DNA from: Thermacetogenium sp. UBA5472 | Lineage (GTDB): Bacteria > Bacillota > DSM-12270 > Thermacetogeniales > Thermacetogeniaceae | Reading direction: 5' to 3' | Length of the DNA: 64,000 nt | Assembly: GCA_002426495.1 (NCBI GenBank) | Contig: DIQC01000089.1 | Coordinates: forward strand, 35,479 to 99,478 | Part shown: positions 19,914 through 28,162 of the stretch, in pieces | Layout of the letters: each line of letters starts with the position of its first letter | How positions within the stretch are numbered: the first letter of the stretch is position 1 | Position numbers and translations under genes: made by a program | Notes under the pieces: model-generated | Database searches by the model: none | What the model was told of the DNA's origin: nothing | Seen by the model: the letters and a program-made list of their open reading frames with translations, nothing else

Positions 19914-21095
19914 CTAGAGGTAACCTAGAGGATTAGTGGGGTTCCCGTTAATGCGAACTCCAAAATGAAGGTGCGGACCTGTACTACTACCTGCACCAGG
20001 TGTACCGGGAATACCGCCAACCTTACCTATGATTTGTCCTTGGCTCACAACATCGCCTCTTCTAACTGCCATACTAGACATGTGAGCATATAATGTCGTA
20101 ATCCCCCCACCGTGGTCAATTATCACTGTATTGCCATAGCCGCTTCGCAGACTGACATCGATAACTGTACCTCCATCCGCAGCCCGTATAGGAGAACCAT
20201 AAGAGGCACCAATGTCGATTCCATCATGGAGCTTATTTACATGATAGACAGGATGCCATCGCATTCCATAATTAGATGTGATCGGTCCTGCTGCCGGCCA
20301 GCTGAAACGACCATTTCCCCGGGATGGCATTGAATTCGATGAACCCGTAGAACCCGATGAATTACTTGACTGATACTGCTGAATGAACTGTGTTATCTGC
20401 TGGGATGTCGCTTCCAATTCATCAATAGCTCGCTGACAAGCGGCTTGGTCAGACTGCAGCCTCTCCAATGTATCTTGCCTGTCCTGTTTACGTGATGCCA
20501 GATAGGTCTGCTTAGCCTCTGTTGTTTTTTGTAGAACACCAACCTCTTCCCTTTTCTCCTCCAGTTCACGCTTCAGACGGGAAACGATGTCCCTCTCCTC
20601 AGTCAGTTCCTTGACCATCTTTGTATCCTGATCTGTTATTTTTTTTAATAGATCGAAGCGCATCAGAAAATCACTCATACTGGTGCTGTCCAGCAGTACT
20701 TCGAGATAGGAAATATTACCCTGCATATAGATGTTTCTTAACCGCTGATGGTAAGCATCTGTCCGCTCCTGTAGTGCTTCCTCTTTCTCCTGCAGCTGCG
20801 GTTCGAGCTCGTCTATTGACACTTGTAGTGCAGACAGCTCTCTATCGATCCGCTCCAAATCGGTAGATGTTTTAAAGATATCCTGGTCGATCTCGTCTAA
20901 TTGATCCACAATATCTTTTTGTTGTTCTTGATTCTTATTCAACTGCTCTCTACGTTCTTCAATCTGGCTGTTAACCTTGGACAGTTCATCTTTCTTCTCC
21001 CCTAGATCTGATGCCTGAGCAGGTGCCATCTGACTGAAGATCAGCACGATTCCTAACATGGTACTTACAACAATTTGAGTAACTCTTTTTTTCAT
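19914..21095 (-). CDS. M23 peptidase with N-terminal coiled coil (EnvC/PcsB-type FtsEX partner)
   Basis: A 393-residue secreted protein: signal peptide (VVSTMLGIVLIFSQMAPAQA), long coiled coil over about residues 30-235, a Ser/Gly-rich linker (SSNSSGSTGSSNS) and a C-terminal LytM/M23 domain. Catalytic motifs look intact (LHDGIDIG, YAHMSS, GPHLHFGV), so it may be an active peptidoglycan endopeptidase rather than a degenerate amidase activator. It lies directly downstream of ftsX; in other bacteria coiled-coil hydrolases at this position are gated by FtsEX. It has its own terminator. Confidence 0.92.
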   Translation of the reverse strand: MKKRVTQIVVSTMLGIVLIFSQMAPAQASDLGEKKDELSKVNSQIEERREQLNKNQEQQKDIVDQLDEIDQDIFKTSTDLERIDRELSALQVSIDELEPQLQEKEEALQERTDAYHQRLRNIYMQGNISYLEVLLDSTSMSDFLMRFDLLKKITDQDTKMVKELTEERDIVSRLKRELEEKREEVGVLQKTTEAKQTYLASRKQDRQDTLERLQSDQAACQRAIDELEATSQQITQFIQQYQSSNSSGSTGSSNSMPSRGNGRFSWPAAGPITSNYGMRWHPVYHVNKLHDGIDIGASYGSPIRAADGGTVIDVSLRSGYGNTVIIDHGGGITTLYAHMSSMAVRRGDVVSQGQIIGKVGGIPGTPGAGSSTGPHLHFGVRINGNPTNPLGYL

Positions 21096-21225
21096 TCTCT
21101 CCTCCCTCTTTTTTTACGCAATGCTTTAACCATTAACAAAATATCTAAAACAGAGACCAGTTGTCAGAAACTGCAGGAATCACCCTTCACAGCAACTGAA
21201 ACAACCCCTGAGATCGTCAAAACAA

Positions 21226-21245
21226 TCAACGACCAACCACTAAAC
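21226..21245 (-). repeat. Dispersed repeat, family B, overlapping the ftsX stop
   Basis: Read on minus it is TTTAGTGGTTGGTCGTTGAT; it contains the ftsX stop codon TAG (21240-21242). Compare copies at 4241, 16851 and 53595. Confidence 0.6.
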
Positions 21246-22124
21246 CCGCAGATATTTCCGCACAGAAATACTGCTACCAATCGCACCTAAAAGAACTCCA
21301 AGTCCCAGCAAAATACCATATATTATCAACATATCACTGCTATCTGTTACCAGAGGCAGGAATGTGATTGCTTGCTGAAGTTTCATGGTCAGTGTTCCGT
21401 ATGATAAATAAAGAACACCCACAGCCAGCAGAGCACCTACGAACCCGAGAATAACTCCCTCCAGAAGAAATGGCCAGCGCACAAACCAATCTGTGGCTCC
21501 TACATATTTCATAATATTGATCTCTTTGCGCCTGGCATAGAATGTCAGCCGAGTTGTGGTAGCGATTAGGAAAATAGCGCTAACTGCCAAAAGCACTATT
21601 ACAATCAGTCCAATAATGCGCACCCATTCGGTCAGGGCGAAAAGTTTTTCTACCACACCCTGCTCATAGCGCACATTATCTACTCCGGGAAGTCTTTCGA
21701 TCTCAGCAGCTGCAGCCCCCACTTCACGGGGATCTCCGGTTTTGATTTTATAGGCATTAGGAAGAGGGTTTTCCTCGCTTAAGCTGCCCAGATCGGAGCC
21801 TTTACCCATCCACCCCTCCAACAATTCCAGGCCTTCATCCGGAGAGACGAAAACTACCTCTTTAACACCTGATATCCTATTAAAACTAGGCTCCATAGAA
21901 TGGGCTTCATTTTCCGATATGTCATCCTCTAAATAGACCATAATTTCGACATTTGATTCTACTGTATTCGCAATTTGATCGATATTAATCATCAGGAGCA
22001 TTCCGATGCCCAAAACGAACAGCGAGATAGCTGTAGTCCCTGCTGCCGCAAAATTCAGCAGGCTATTACGTTTCAGGGAACGAAAGACCTCCTGAAAAAT
22101 ATAATTAATTTTTCTAAGTGGCAT
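21240..22124 (-). CDS. ftsX: FtsX, cell-division ABC transporter permease-like subunit
   Basis: About 294 residues. FtsX has four membrane helices; here the first follows [20 protein letters not shown], an extracellular domain spans roughly residues 50-160, and three C-terminal helices include the [19 protein letters not shown] segment. FtsEX transmits ATPase cycles to extracellular peptidoglycan hydrolases, here probably the adjacent M23 protein. I place the start at ATG 22124 (GGGGTG upstream), which overlaps ftsE by 11 nt; a longer frame begins nine codons earlier but lacks family similarity. The stop lies inside a dispersed repeat. Confidence 0.94.
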   Translation of the reverse strand: MPLRKINYIFQEVFRSLKRNSLLNFAAAGTTAISLFVLGIGMLLMINIDQIANTVESNVEIMVYLEDDISENEAHSMEPSFNRISGVKEVVFVSPDEGLELLEGWMGKGSDLGSLSEENPLPNAYKIKTGDPREVGAAAAEIERLPGVDNVRYEQGVVEKLFALTEWVRIIGLIVIVLLAVSAIFLIATTTRLTFYARRKEINIMKYVGATDWFVRWPFLLEGVILGFVGALLAVGVLYLSYGTLTMKLQQAITFLPLVTDSSDMLIIYGILLGLGVLLGAIGSSISVRKYLRV

Positions 22125-22800
22125 TGGCGTATACACCCCGTTGCTCATCACGCACGACTTGCCCGCAGTTCATAGCAATAACCCGCTGGCGCATGACATC
22201 GACTATTTCTTTAGCATGTGTTGCAATGATCACTGTAGTCCCTTGTTCGTTAATATCTCGAAAGCAATCCATTATCCCCCAGGATGTATCAATATCCAAA
22301 TTGCCGGTAGGTTCATCTGCAATAATTATTGAAGGCTTATTGACCAGTGCTCGGGCGATGGCTGTCCGCTGCTGTTCGCCACCGGAAAGCTGCGTTGGGT
22401 AGTCGTCCAACCGTTTCTCCAGGCCAACCAGTTTAGCAACTTCTGGCACCCTAGCCGTGATCTCTGACCTGCCTGCACCCACCACTTTCATCGCAAAAGC
22501 CACATTTTCGAAAACTGTGCGATCGCTCAGCAGTCGGAAATCCTGAAAAACCATACCTATCTGACGGCGCAAATAAGGCACATCTCGTGATCTCATCCTG
22601 ATCACACTGCGTCCGTCGATATAGATCTGTCCTTTAGTAGGCAATTCCTCTCTAAAAATCAGCTTGATCAGCGTTGATTTTCCTGCTCCACTTGGTCCTA
22701 CGATAAAGACAAATTCTCCTGTTTCGATCTGCAAAGATACCCCCCGGAGTGCATTAACTCCATTGGGGTAAACTTTCGATACATTGAAAAAGCTGATCAC
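22114..22800 (-). CDS. ftsE: FtsE, cell-division ABC ATPase
   Basis: A 228-residue ABC ATPase with Walker [11 protein letters not shown]-loop VFQDFRLL, signature [15 protein letters not shown] and Walker [13 protein letters not shown]. The [23 protein letters not shown] stretch is typical for FtsE. It is co-transcribed with ftsX and overlaps its start. A strong terminator separates it from the upstream transketolase genes. Confidence 0.95.
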   Translation of the reverse strand: MISFFNVSKVYPNGVNALRGVSLQIETGEFVFIVGPSGAGKSTLIKLIFREELPTKGQIYIDGRSVIRMRSRDVPYLRRQIGMVFQDFRLLSDRTVFENVAFAMKVVGAGRSEITARVPEVAKLVGLEKRLDDYPTQLSGGEQQRTAIARALVNKPSIIIADEPTGNLDIDTSWGIMDCFRDINEQGTTVIIATHAKEIVDVMRQRVIAMNCGQVVRDEQRGVYANAT

Positions 22801-22836
22801 AATACCACCTCAAACTGAAATATTCGTAATATTACC

Positions 22837-22875
22837 CAAAAAGAAAACAACTTCCCCCTTATGGAAGTTGTTTTC
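22837..22875 (-). terminator. Terminator between the transketolase genes and ftsE
   Basis: A perfect 13-bp stem (GAAAACAACTTCC / GGAAGTTGTTTTC) with a 7-nt loop. On minus it is followed by TTTTTGGG. It closes the tktA-tktB transcript. Confidence 0.75.
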
Positions 22876-22964
22876 GACATTAATGATAAATTTCCTCTTT
22901 AATAATTACATAATATTATTACCTTCTCTGTTTTTAAATGGATTTTTATAGTTTTTTATGGTTT

Positions 22965-23909
22965 TTATGTCTGGGAACGCTCTATTACGCGACCCACAGC
23001 AGCGACAATATTTTTTGCTGTCAGCCCGCAGACTTCCAGAAGCTGCTCAGGGGTACCCGACTCCCCAAAACGATCCATGACCCCTACCCTCTCCAAGGGA
23101 ACCGGATAGTTCTCACAGAGAACTTCGGCAACCGCACTCCCTAACCCACCGTAAATGGAGTGCTCCTCTGCAGTGACCACAGCTCTTGTTTTCCGTGCCA
23201 TTTGTATAATTGTCTCCTCATCTAGAGGCTTAATAGTAGAGACATTGACAACAGCAATTTCAATTCCCTCTGCGGCAAGCAATGACGCCGCTTCCAATGC
23301 CCTGGAAACCATGATCCCAGCAGAAAAAATCACAGCATCGCTTCCATGGCGCAAGGGCACCGCCTTGCCAATTTTAAACTGATAATCCTGATCCAGTATT
23401 TCGGGAAATGCAGGCCGCCCTAACCTAATGTAGACTGGGCCCTTCATCTTAACAGCGGCAGTTACTGCTTGGGCCGTTTCCACAGCATCTGCAGGAACTA
23501 TAACCGTCATATTGGGGAGTGTCCGCATTAAAGAAATATCTTCAATTGTTTGATGGCTAGCCCCATCCTCTCCCACACTAACCCCGGCATGGGTAGCGAT
23601 AATCTTTACATTTAAACCCGGATAAGCGATAGCATTGCGCACCTGGTCATAAGCCCGTCCGGTGGCAAAAACCGCAAAAGTACTGGCACAGGGAATCTTA
23701 CCCGCCAGAGCAAACCCAGCAGCTGTACCCATCATATTCTGTTCCGCAATACCCATATCAAAAAAACGCTCTGGATAGCATTTTGCAAACTCATTGGTTT
23801 TTGTGGATGGTGACAGATCCGCATCCAGCACAACCAGTTCTGGGCAGCTTGCTCCTAACTCAGCTAAAACCCTTCCATATGCCTCACGTGGAGAGCTCTT
23901 CTTCTGCAT
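22965..23909 (-). CDS. Transketolase, C-terminal subunit
   Basis: A 314-residue split-transketolase C-half (pyrimidine-binding plus C-terminal domains), similar in size to the E1-beta-like half. Visible are MGIAEQNMMGTAAGFALAG with the catalytic Glu, the FAVFATGRAYDQVRN segment, HAGVSVGEDGASHQ and EEHSIYGGLGSAVAEV. With the preceding gene it makes a complete thiamine-diphosphate enzyme of the non-oxidative pentose phosphate pathway. Split transketolases are common in Clostridia and archaea. The gap to the N-half is 36 nt. Confidence 0.93.
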   Translation of the reverse strand: MQKKSSPREAYGRVLAELGASCPELVVLDADLSPSTKTNEFAKCYPERFFDMGIAEQNMMGTAAGFALAGKIPCASTFAVFATGRAYDQVRNAIAYPGLNVKIIATHAGVSVGEDGASHQTIEDISLMRTLPNMTVIVPADAVETAQAVTAAVKMKGPVYIRLGRPAFPEILDQDYQFKIGKAVPLRHGSDAVIFSAGIMVSRALEAASLLAAEGIEIAVVNVSTIKPLDEETIIQMARKTRAVVTAEEHSIYGGLGSAVAEVLCENYPVPLERVGVMDRFGESGTPEQLLEVCGLTAKNIVAAVGRVIERSQT

Positions 23910-23945
23910 GATTACTTCTTCCCCCTTTTGACTTTCGGCTCCATA

Positions 23946-24788
23946 TCAAACATCTATAATACCAATTTCGTCCAGTGCTTGTGCGGCTTGTTTTGCATCT
24001 GGTGCATTGCCATGCCAGCCAGCTACGTCTTCCATAAAAGAAACCCCTTTTCCTTTGACAGTTTTAGCAATGATCATTGCTGGCTGGCTTTTAACTCCTG
24101 CAGCCCAGTTAAAGGCATCAATCAGTTCAGGAATGTCATGGCCATCCACCTGACGCACAGCCCAGCCAAAAGCCTGCCACTTTTCAGGGAAAGGTAGAGG
24201 AGACATTACCTCATCGATAGCGCCATCGATCTGCAGGCCATTATAGTCAAGAACCGCAGTGAGATTATCTGACTTATAGTGGGCAGCGGCCATAGCTGCT
24301 TCCCAGACCTGGCCCTCCTCACATTCGCCATCCCCCAAAAGGACATAAACACGGTAATCCCGTTGGTCCAGCTTAGCTGCCAGTGCAGTTCCCAACCCCA
24401 TCGATAATCCCTGCCCCAGGGATCCTGTCGAGGCCTCTACCCCGGGCAATTGTCCTTTGGCCGGATGTCCCTGCAGTCTCGTCCCCAACTTCCTCAGAGT
24501 CAACAACTCCTCCCTGGGAAAGAAACCCCGCTCTGCCAGTGCTGCATAAAGAAGTGGGGCAGCATGTCCTTTGCTTAAAATAAATCTGTCCCGTTCGGAC
24601 CATTCAGGATCTTCAGGCTGCAAACGCAGCACATGAAAAAATAATGCCGTCACTATCTCCACACTGGAAAGGCTGCCACCCGGATGGCCTGATCCCGCTT
24701 CGGTCAGCATCTCGATAATATCTCTTCTGATAAGCTGTGCCTTTGCCTCCAAATCCCTGATCTCCTGTTTGTCAGCTTCTGCCATCAT
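23946..24788 (-). CDS. Transketolase, N-terminal subunit
   Basis: A 280-residue thiamine-diphosphate-binding half. GHPGGSLSSVEIV binds substrate, GDGECEEGQVWEAAMAA is the ThDP/metal motif, and LDYNGLQIDG closes it. Its partner half follows 36 nt downstream. The N-half begins 9 nt after the upstream YitT-family gene, so co-transcription with that gene is possible. Confidence 0.93.
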   Translation of the reverse strand: MMAEADKQEIRDLEAKAQLIRRDIIEMLTEAGSGHPGGSLSSVEIVTALFFHVLRLQPEDPEWSERDRFILSKGHAAPLLYAALAERGFFPREELLTLRKLGTRLQGHPAKGQLPGVEASTGSLGQGLSMGLGTALAAKLDQRDYRVYVLLGDGECEEGQVWEAAMAAAHYKSDNLTAVLDYNGLQIDGAIDEVMSPLPFPEKWQAFGWAVRQVDGHDIPELIDAFNWAAGVKSQPAMIIAKTVKGKGVSFMEDVAGWHGNAPDAKQAAQALDEIGIIDV

Positions 24789-24797
24789 ATTACCTCC

Positions 24798-25670
24798 TCA
24801 ACTGATCTCATTTTCTCTATAATCTTTAAAGCCTTCCCCTAATACCTCATGTGCATCTGTAATAAAAACAAAAGCCTTCTGATCAATGCTATAAACCAGA
24901 TCCTTCAAACGGCTCTCTTCTGTCTTTCCGACCACACAAATGAGCACAGGGCGCTCACCCCCTGTGAACATTCCTTTACCCTGCAATGCAGTAACCCCGC
25001 GCCCCAACACCTTAAAAACAGCCTGACTGATTTCCTCTGAGTGATCAGAGATTATATAAGCCGCTTTGGCAAAACTGATCCCTTCCTGTACCAGGTCGAT
25101 CATCTTACTGGTAATTAATAATGTCAAGAGGGCATAGAGAGCTAATTTGGCATTAAAAAAAATTGCAGCAAGGCTGACCACAACAAAATCCGCACCCAGG
25201 AGGCCCTGGCCTACTGTCACAGGAAAATGTTTATGCAGCAGCCGTGCCACTAGATCTGTTCCTCCGGAGGTGCCCCCGGCTCGGAGAACGATTCCTATTC
25301 CAATTCCGGAAAGAATGCCCCCATAAATTGAAGCCAGCAGGACATCACCAGTCATTACCGGAACACGATTTGCCAATAATTCTATAAACGCAGATGTGGT
25401 AAGTGCACCATAGATGCTGCGCACGAAAACATGCTTTCCTAACTCACGAAAGGAAAGAATGAATAAGGGTATGTTTATACCCAGCATTGTTATCCCTACA
25501 GGAACCCTCAACAGATGATATATAAGCGTAGCTAGGCCGCTCACTCCACCTGCAGCAATCTTATTGGGAACCAAAAAAACATCAAGAGCAAGTGCTATAA
25601 CAATAGAACCTATAGTGATCAATAAATAATTTTGCAGCAATTTTTGCTTGCGCAAAGGTTCCCACTCCAT
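24798..25670 (-). CDS. YitT-family membrane protein (DUF2179)
   Basis: A 290-residue protein with five to six membrane helices over residues 1-200 (NYLLITIGSIVIALALDVF; PNKIAAGGVSGLATLIYHL; AGGTSGGTDLVARLL) and a soluble C-terminal DUF2179 domain (ALQGKGMFTGGERPVLICVV). The transported substrate is not established for the family. It is transcribed with the transketolase genes but I see no functional link. Confidence 0.9.
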   Translation of the reverse strand: MEWEPLRKQKLLQNYLLITIGSIVIALALDVFLVPNKIAAGGVSGLATLIYHLLRVPVGITMLGINIPLFILSFRELGKHVFVRSIYGALTTSAFIELLANRVPVMTGDVLLASIYGGILSGIGIGIVLRAGGTSGGTDLVARLLHKHFPVTVGQGLLGADFVVVSLAAIFFNAKLALYALLTLLITSKMIDLVQEGISFAKAAYIISDHSEEISQAVFKVLGRGVTALQGKGMFTGGERPVLICVVGKTEESRLKDLVYSIDQKAFVFITDAHEVLGEGFKDYRENEIS

Positions 25671-25778
25671 CCAACGATTACGCTATCCCCTAAAATTATT
25701 GTTACCAGAACATTTTTTTCAACCCGTGAGCAGGCTTGTCAAATTTTCTCCTTTTTGCTGCAGTATTCCTGCATGTTT

Positions 25779-25811
25779 AAAAATAAAGCCCCAGGGCTAT
25801 GAAACTCTGGG
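25779..25811 (-). terminator. Terminator of prfB
   Basis: On minus, CCCAG and CTGGG pair around a 12-nt loop and are followed by GCTTTATTTTT. The stem is short, so efficiency is uncertain. Confidence 0.5.
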
Positions 25812-25842
25812 ACATTTTCTTTTCTTTAAAATATGGGTTACC

Positions 25843-26929
25843 TTATAAACGAAGATAGGACTCGATAAAGACGTCAATCTCCCCATTCATAACAGCCTGG
25901 ATATTTCCAACTTCCACAGAGGTGCGGTGATCCTTGACCAAGGTGTAGGGCTCAAAAACATATGAGCGAATCTGATTACCCCAAGCTATCTCCCTCTGTT
26001 CTCCTCGCAGTTTGGCGAGTTTTTCCTCCTGTTCGCGCCTTTTCAACTCCAGTAGCTGTGAGCGGAGCATATTCATTGCTCGCGTTCGGTTAGACAGCTG
26101 GGATCGCTCAATCTGACACTGCACTACGACTCCTGTGGGAAGATGAGTGATCCGCACAGCTGAGTCTGTTTTATTCACATATTGCCCTCCGGGGCCACTT
26201 GCCCTGTAGGTATCTATATGCAGGTCATCTGAGTTGATCTCAACTTCCATATCCTCCTCTACCTCAGGGATCACATCCACTGAAGCAAATGAAGTATGAC
26301 GCCTTCCCGATGAATCAAATGGAGAATTGCGTACCAGCCGGTGCACACCTCTTTCAGCTTTCAGATAGCCATATGCATTCCTACCTGTGACAAGAAAAGT
26401 GATGCTTTTAATTCCCGCCTCATCACCAGCAAGATAATCAAGCACCTCTACATTGAGACCTTGCCGGACCGCCCAGCGTCCATACATGCGGAAGAGCATT
26501 CCCACCCAATCCTGAGCCTCTGTGCCTCCTGCCCCGGCATGCAGAGAAACCAGAGCATTCCTCTTATCAAGGGGGTCATTAAATAGGTTTTCCTGCTCCC
26601 ACTTTTCTACAGCAGAAGAAAGTTTAGATAACCCATCCGTAAGTTCACCGGCCAGTTCCGGATCCCCAGACTCCTCGCTCAATTCCCAGACAACATTAAG
26701 CTCCTCATAATCTCCACTGAGCTTCTGAAAGCGTGTCAGGTCATCTTTGAGCGCATTTGCCTCCTGAAGCAGCTTTTTCGCTAAATCAGGTTCCCCCCAG
26801 AAATCAGGGTTTACCATCAGTTTTTCAATTTCTTCTAATTTATTCGCTTTGGCCTCCAGGTCAAAGTGAACCCCTCAATTCCTGTAATTTTTGTTCTAAT
26901 TCTTTCAGTTCTCTCTTGTATTCATTCAA
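25843..26929 (-). CDS. prfB: Peptide chain release factor 2, programmed +1 frameshift
   Basis: RF2 reads UGA and UAA stops. The long frame alone begins mid-protein; a 22-codon upstream frame starts at TTG 26929 (AGGGGTGAT upstream) and ends in CTT TGA C at 26866-26860. A +1 shift there joins the two and gives 361 residues, normal for RF2. The anticodon-mimic region NSPFDSSGRRHT contains SPF and the hydrolysis motif is GPGGQYVNKTDSAVR. The frameshift means RF2 autoregulates its own synthesis. It lies downstream of the HD/GGDEF-like gene. Confidence 0.95.
26861..26875 (-). promoter_or_regulatory. prfB programmed frameshift site
   Basis: Reading minus: AGG GGT TCA CTT TGA, followed by C. The slippery CTT codon, in-frame TGA and C in the +4 position are all present, and AGGGG acts as the internal Shine-Dalgarno stimulator 3 nt upstream of CTT. 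The layout equals the classical bacterial prfB site. Confidence 0.92.
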
Positions 26930-26963
26930 AACAAAATCACCCCTATTCCAATAAAAATCGACA

Positions 26964-28130
26964 TTATCTCGACATTTCAGCCTGTGTACGTGCTTGATGG
27001 TAATTAATATCAATTGTGCTGCCTATACCATAACCTGCTCTTACTCGAAACCCCGTCTTTAATTTGATTGCTACAGCTACCCTATCAATCATTTTTTCAA
27101 GAATAGCAGGCTGTTTGACCTTAGTTATAACAGCATATTCATCCCCGCCGATCAGGGCAACTAGATCATAATTTCTATCATTGGCGAGTTCGCCTCTAAC
27201 CAGGCCGCGGATCAACTGTAAAATGGATACCTTTATGTTTTGAACCTCATACTCAGTATGCATTTTTACATAACTGCCGAAATTCCTCAGATCAAAGAGA
27301 ATCGCCGATTCCTTGCCGGTCAGTGATACTCCTAAAACACCCAATCGGGGGTCATCTCTATCTGTAATCCCGATTACCAGGTCACGTACTACCTCGTATT
27401 CTAGCCGCTGAGATCCCACACCCAGACAGGTATAGCCTTTAATTTTCCTTTCGATGGCACACAACTGGTCAAAAATAGCAACCAACTGGGCCAGGTTGCC
27501 GCCTAGCACCGCATACTGTGCCGATTTGTAGTTTAAAATGTCTGATCTGATAACACTGTTGATACTTAGATCATCACAGACCAGGTTCAAAGTAGGCGAC
27601 TGGATCTTGACATGATGATGCATGGCTATAGCCTCAAGAACTTCCTGAGAACAATGATGCTTTTTCGCAATCTGGTAACTGACTTCGATATGAGTATGGA
27701 AAGGCACCGTCCACTCCGCCCAATTCATTCCCTGATAGCGGCGTAAATGAGTAGGCACCTCCCCCTTACGGACCACAGAGAAGCTAAAAAACCTGTCATC
27801 CACTTCTTTTCCTTTGCCCACATCATGAAGGATGGCTGCGTCGACTAATTCCTCTCTCGTTATCTGCAAAACATCCAAAACGCTATTCGAAATAGACGCT
27901 GCCTTTTCTAACATGCGAAAAGTGTGGTGTAACTGGTTTTCCCCCGCTGAAACTACATCAGAGAGAGGCAATAGTTCCTTAATCTGATATATTCTTTCCA
28001 CATAGGGAACTATCTTTGAGTTAAACACTTGTAGCAGTGTTTGATAAAAAAGCTCTCTGCTGGCAGGATACTCTTTATCCTGACAAAAATCATGCTGCTC
28101 TTCTTTGTCGTCCGTGGCCCCGTGTTCCAT
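26964..28130 (-). CDS. HD-domain protein with a GGDEF-like C-terminal domain
   Basis: A 388-residue cytosolic protein. The HD phosphohydrolase core spans about residues 65-180 (HTFRMLEKAASISNSVL; AILHDVGKGKEV; HTHIEVSYQIAKKHH; AMHHHV). A palm-type domain follows: ESAILFDLRNFGSYVKM resembles the first metal strand and ALIGGDEYAVI is a GGDEF variant with Tyr. The protein ends soon after the expected last helix, so the cyclase-like domain is short. Cyclic-nucleotide synthesis or degradation is plausible but unproven. Its position between secA and prfB is unusual, as these are often adjacent in Firmicutes. Confidence 0.75.
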   Translation of the reverse strand: MEHGATDDKEEQHDFCQDKEYPASRELFYQTLLQVFNSKIVPYVERIYQIKELLPLSDVVSAGENQLHHTFRMLEKAASISNSVLDVLQITREELVDAAILHDVGKGKEVDDRFFSFSVVRKGEVPTHLRRYQGMNWAEWTVPFHTHIEVSYQIAKKHHCSQEVLEAIAMHHHVKIQSPTLNLVCDDLSINSVIRSDILNYKSAQYAVLGGNLAQLVAIFDQLCAIERKIKGYTCLGVGSQRLEYEVVRDLVIGITDRDDPRLGVLGVSLTGKESAILFDLRNFGSYVKMHTEYEVQNIKVSILQLIRGLVRGELANDRNYDLVALIGGDEYAVITKVKQPAILEKMIDRVAVAIKLKTGFRVRAGYGIGSTIDINYHQARTQAEMSR

Positions 28131-28162
28131 GGGTCCACCCCCTAAATATTATTAGGTAACAC

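Noticed and set aside
26964..28130. Cas10-like CRISPR polymerase
   Set aside because: The protein is too short, no cas genes or repeat-spacer array is present anywhere in the window, and GGDEY with a standard HD core fits better.
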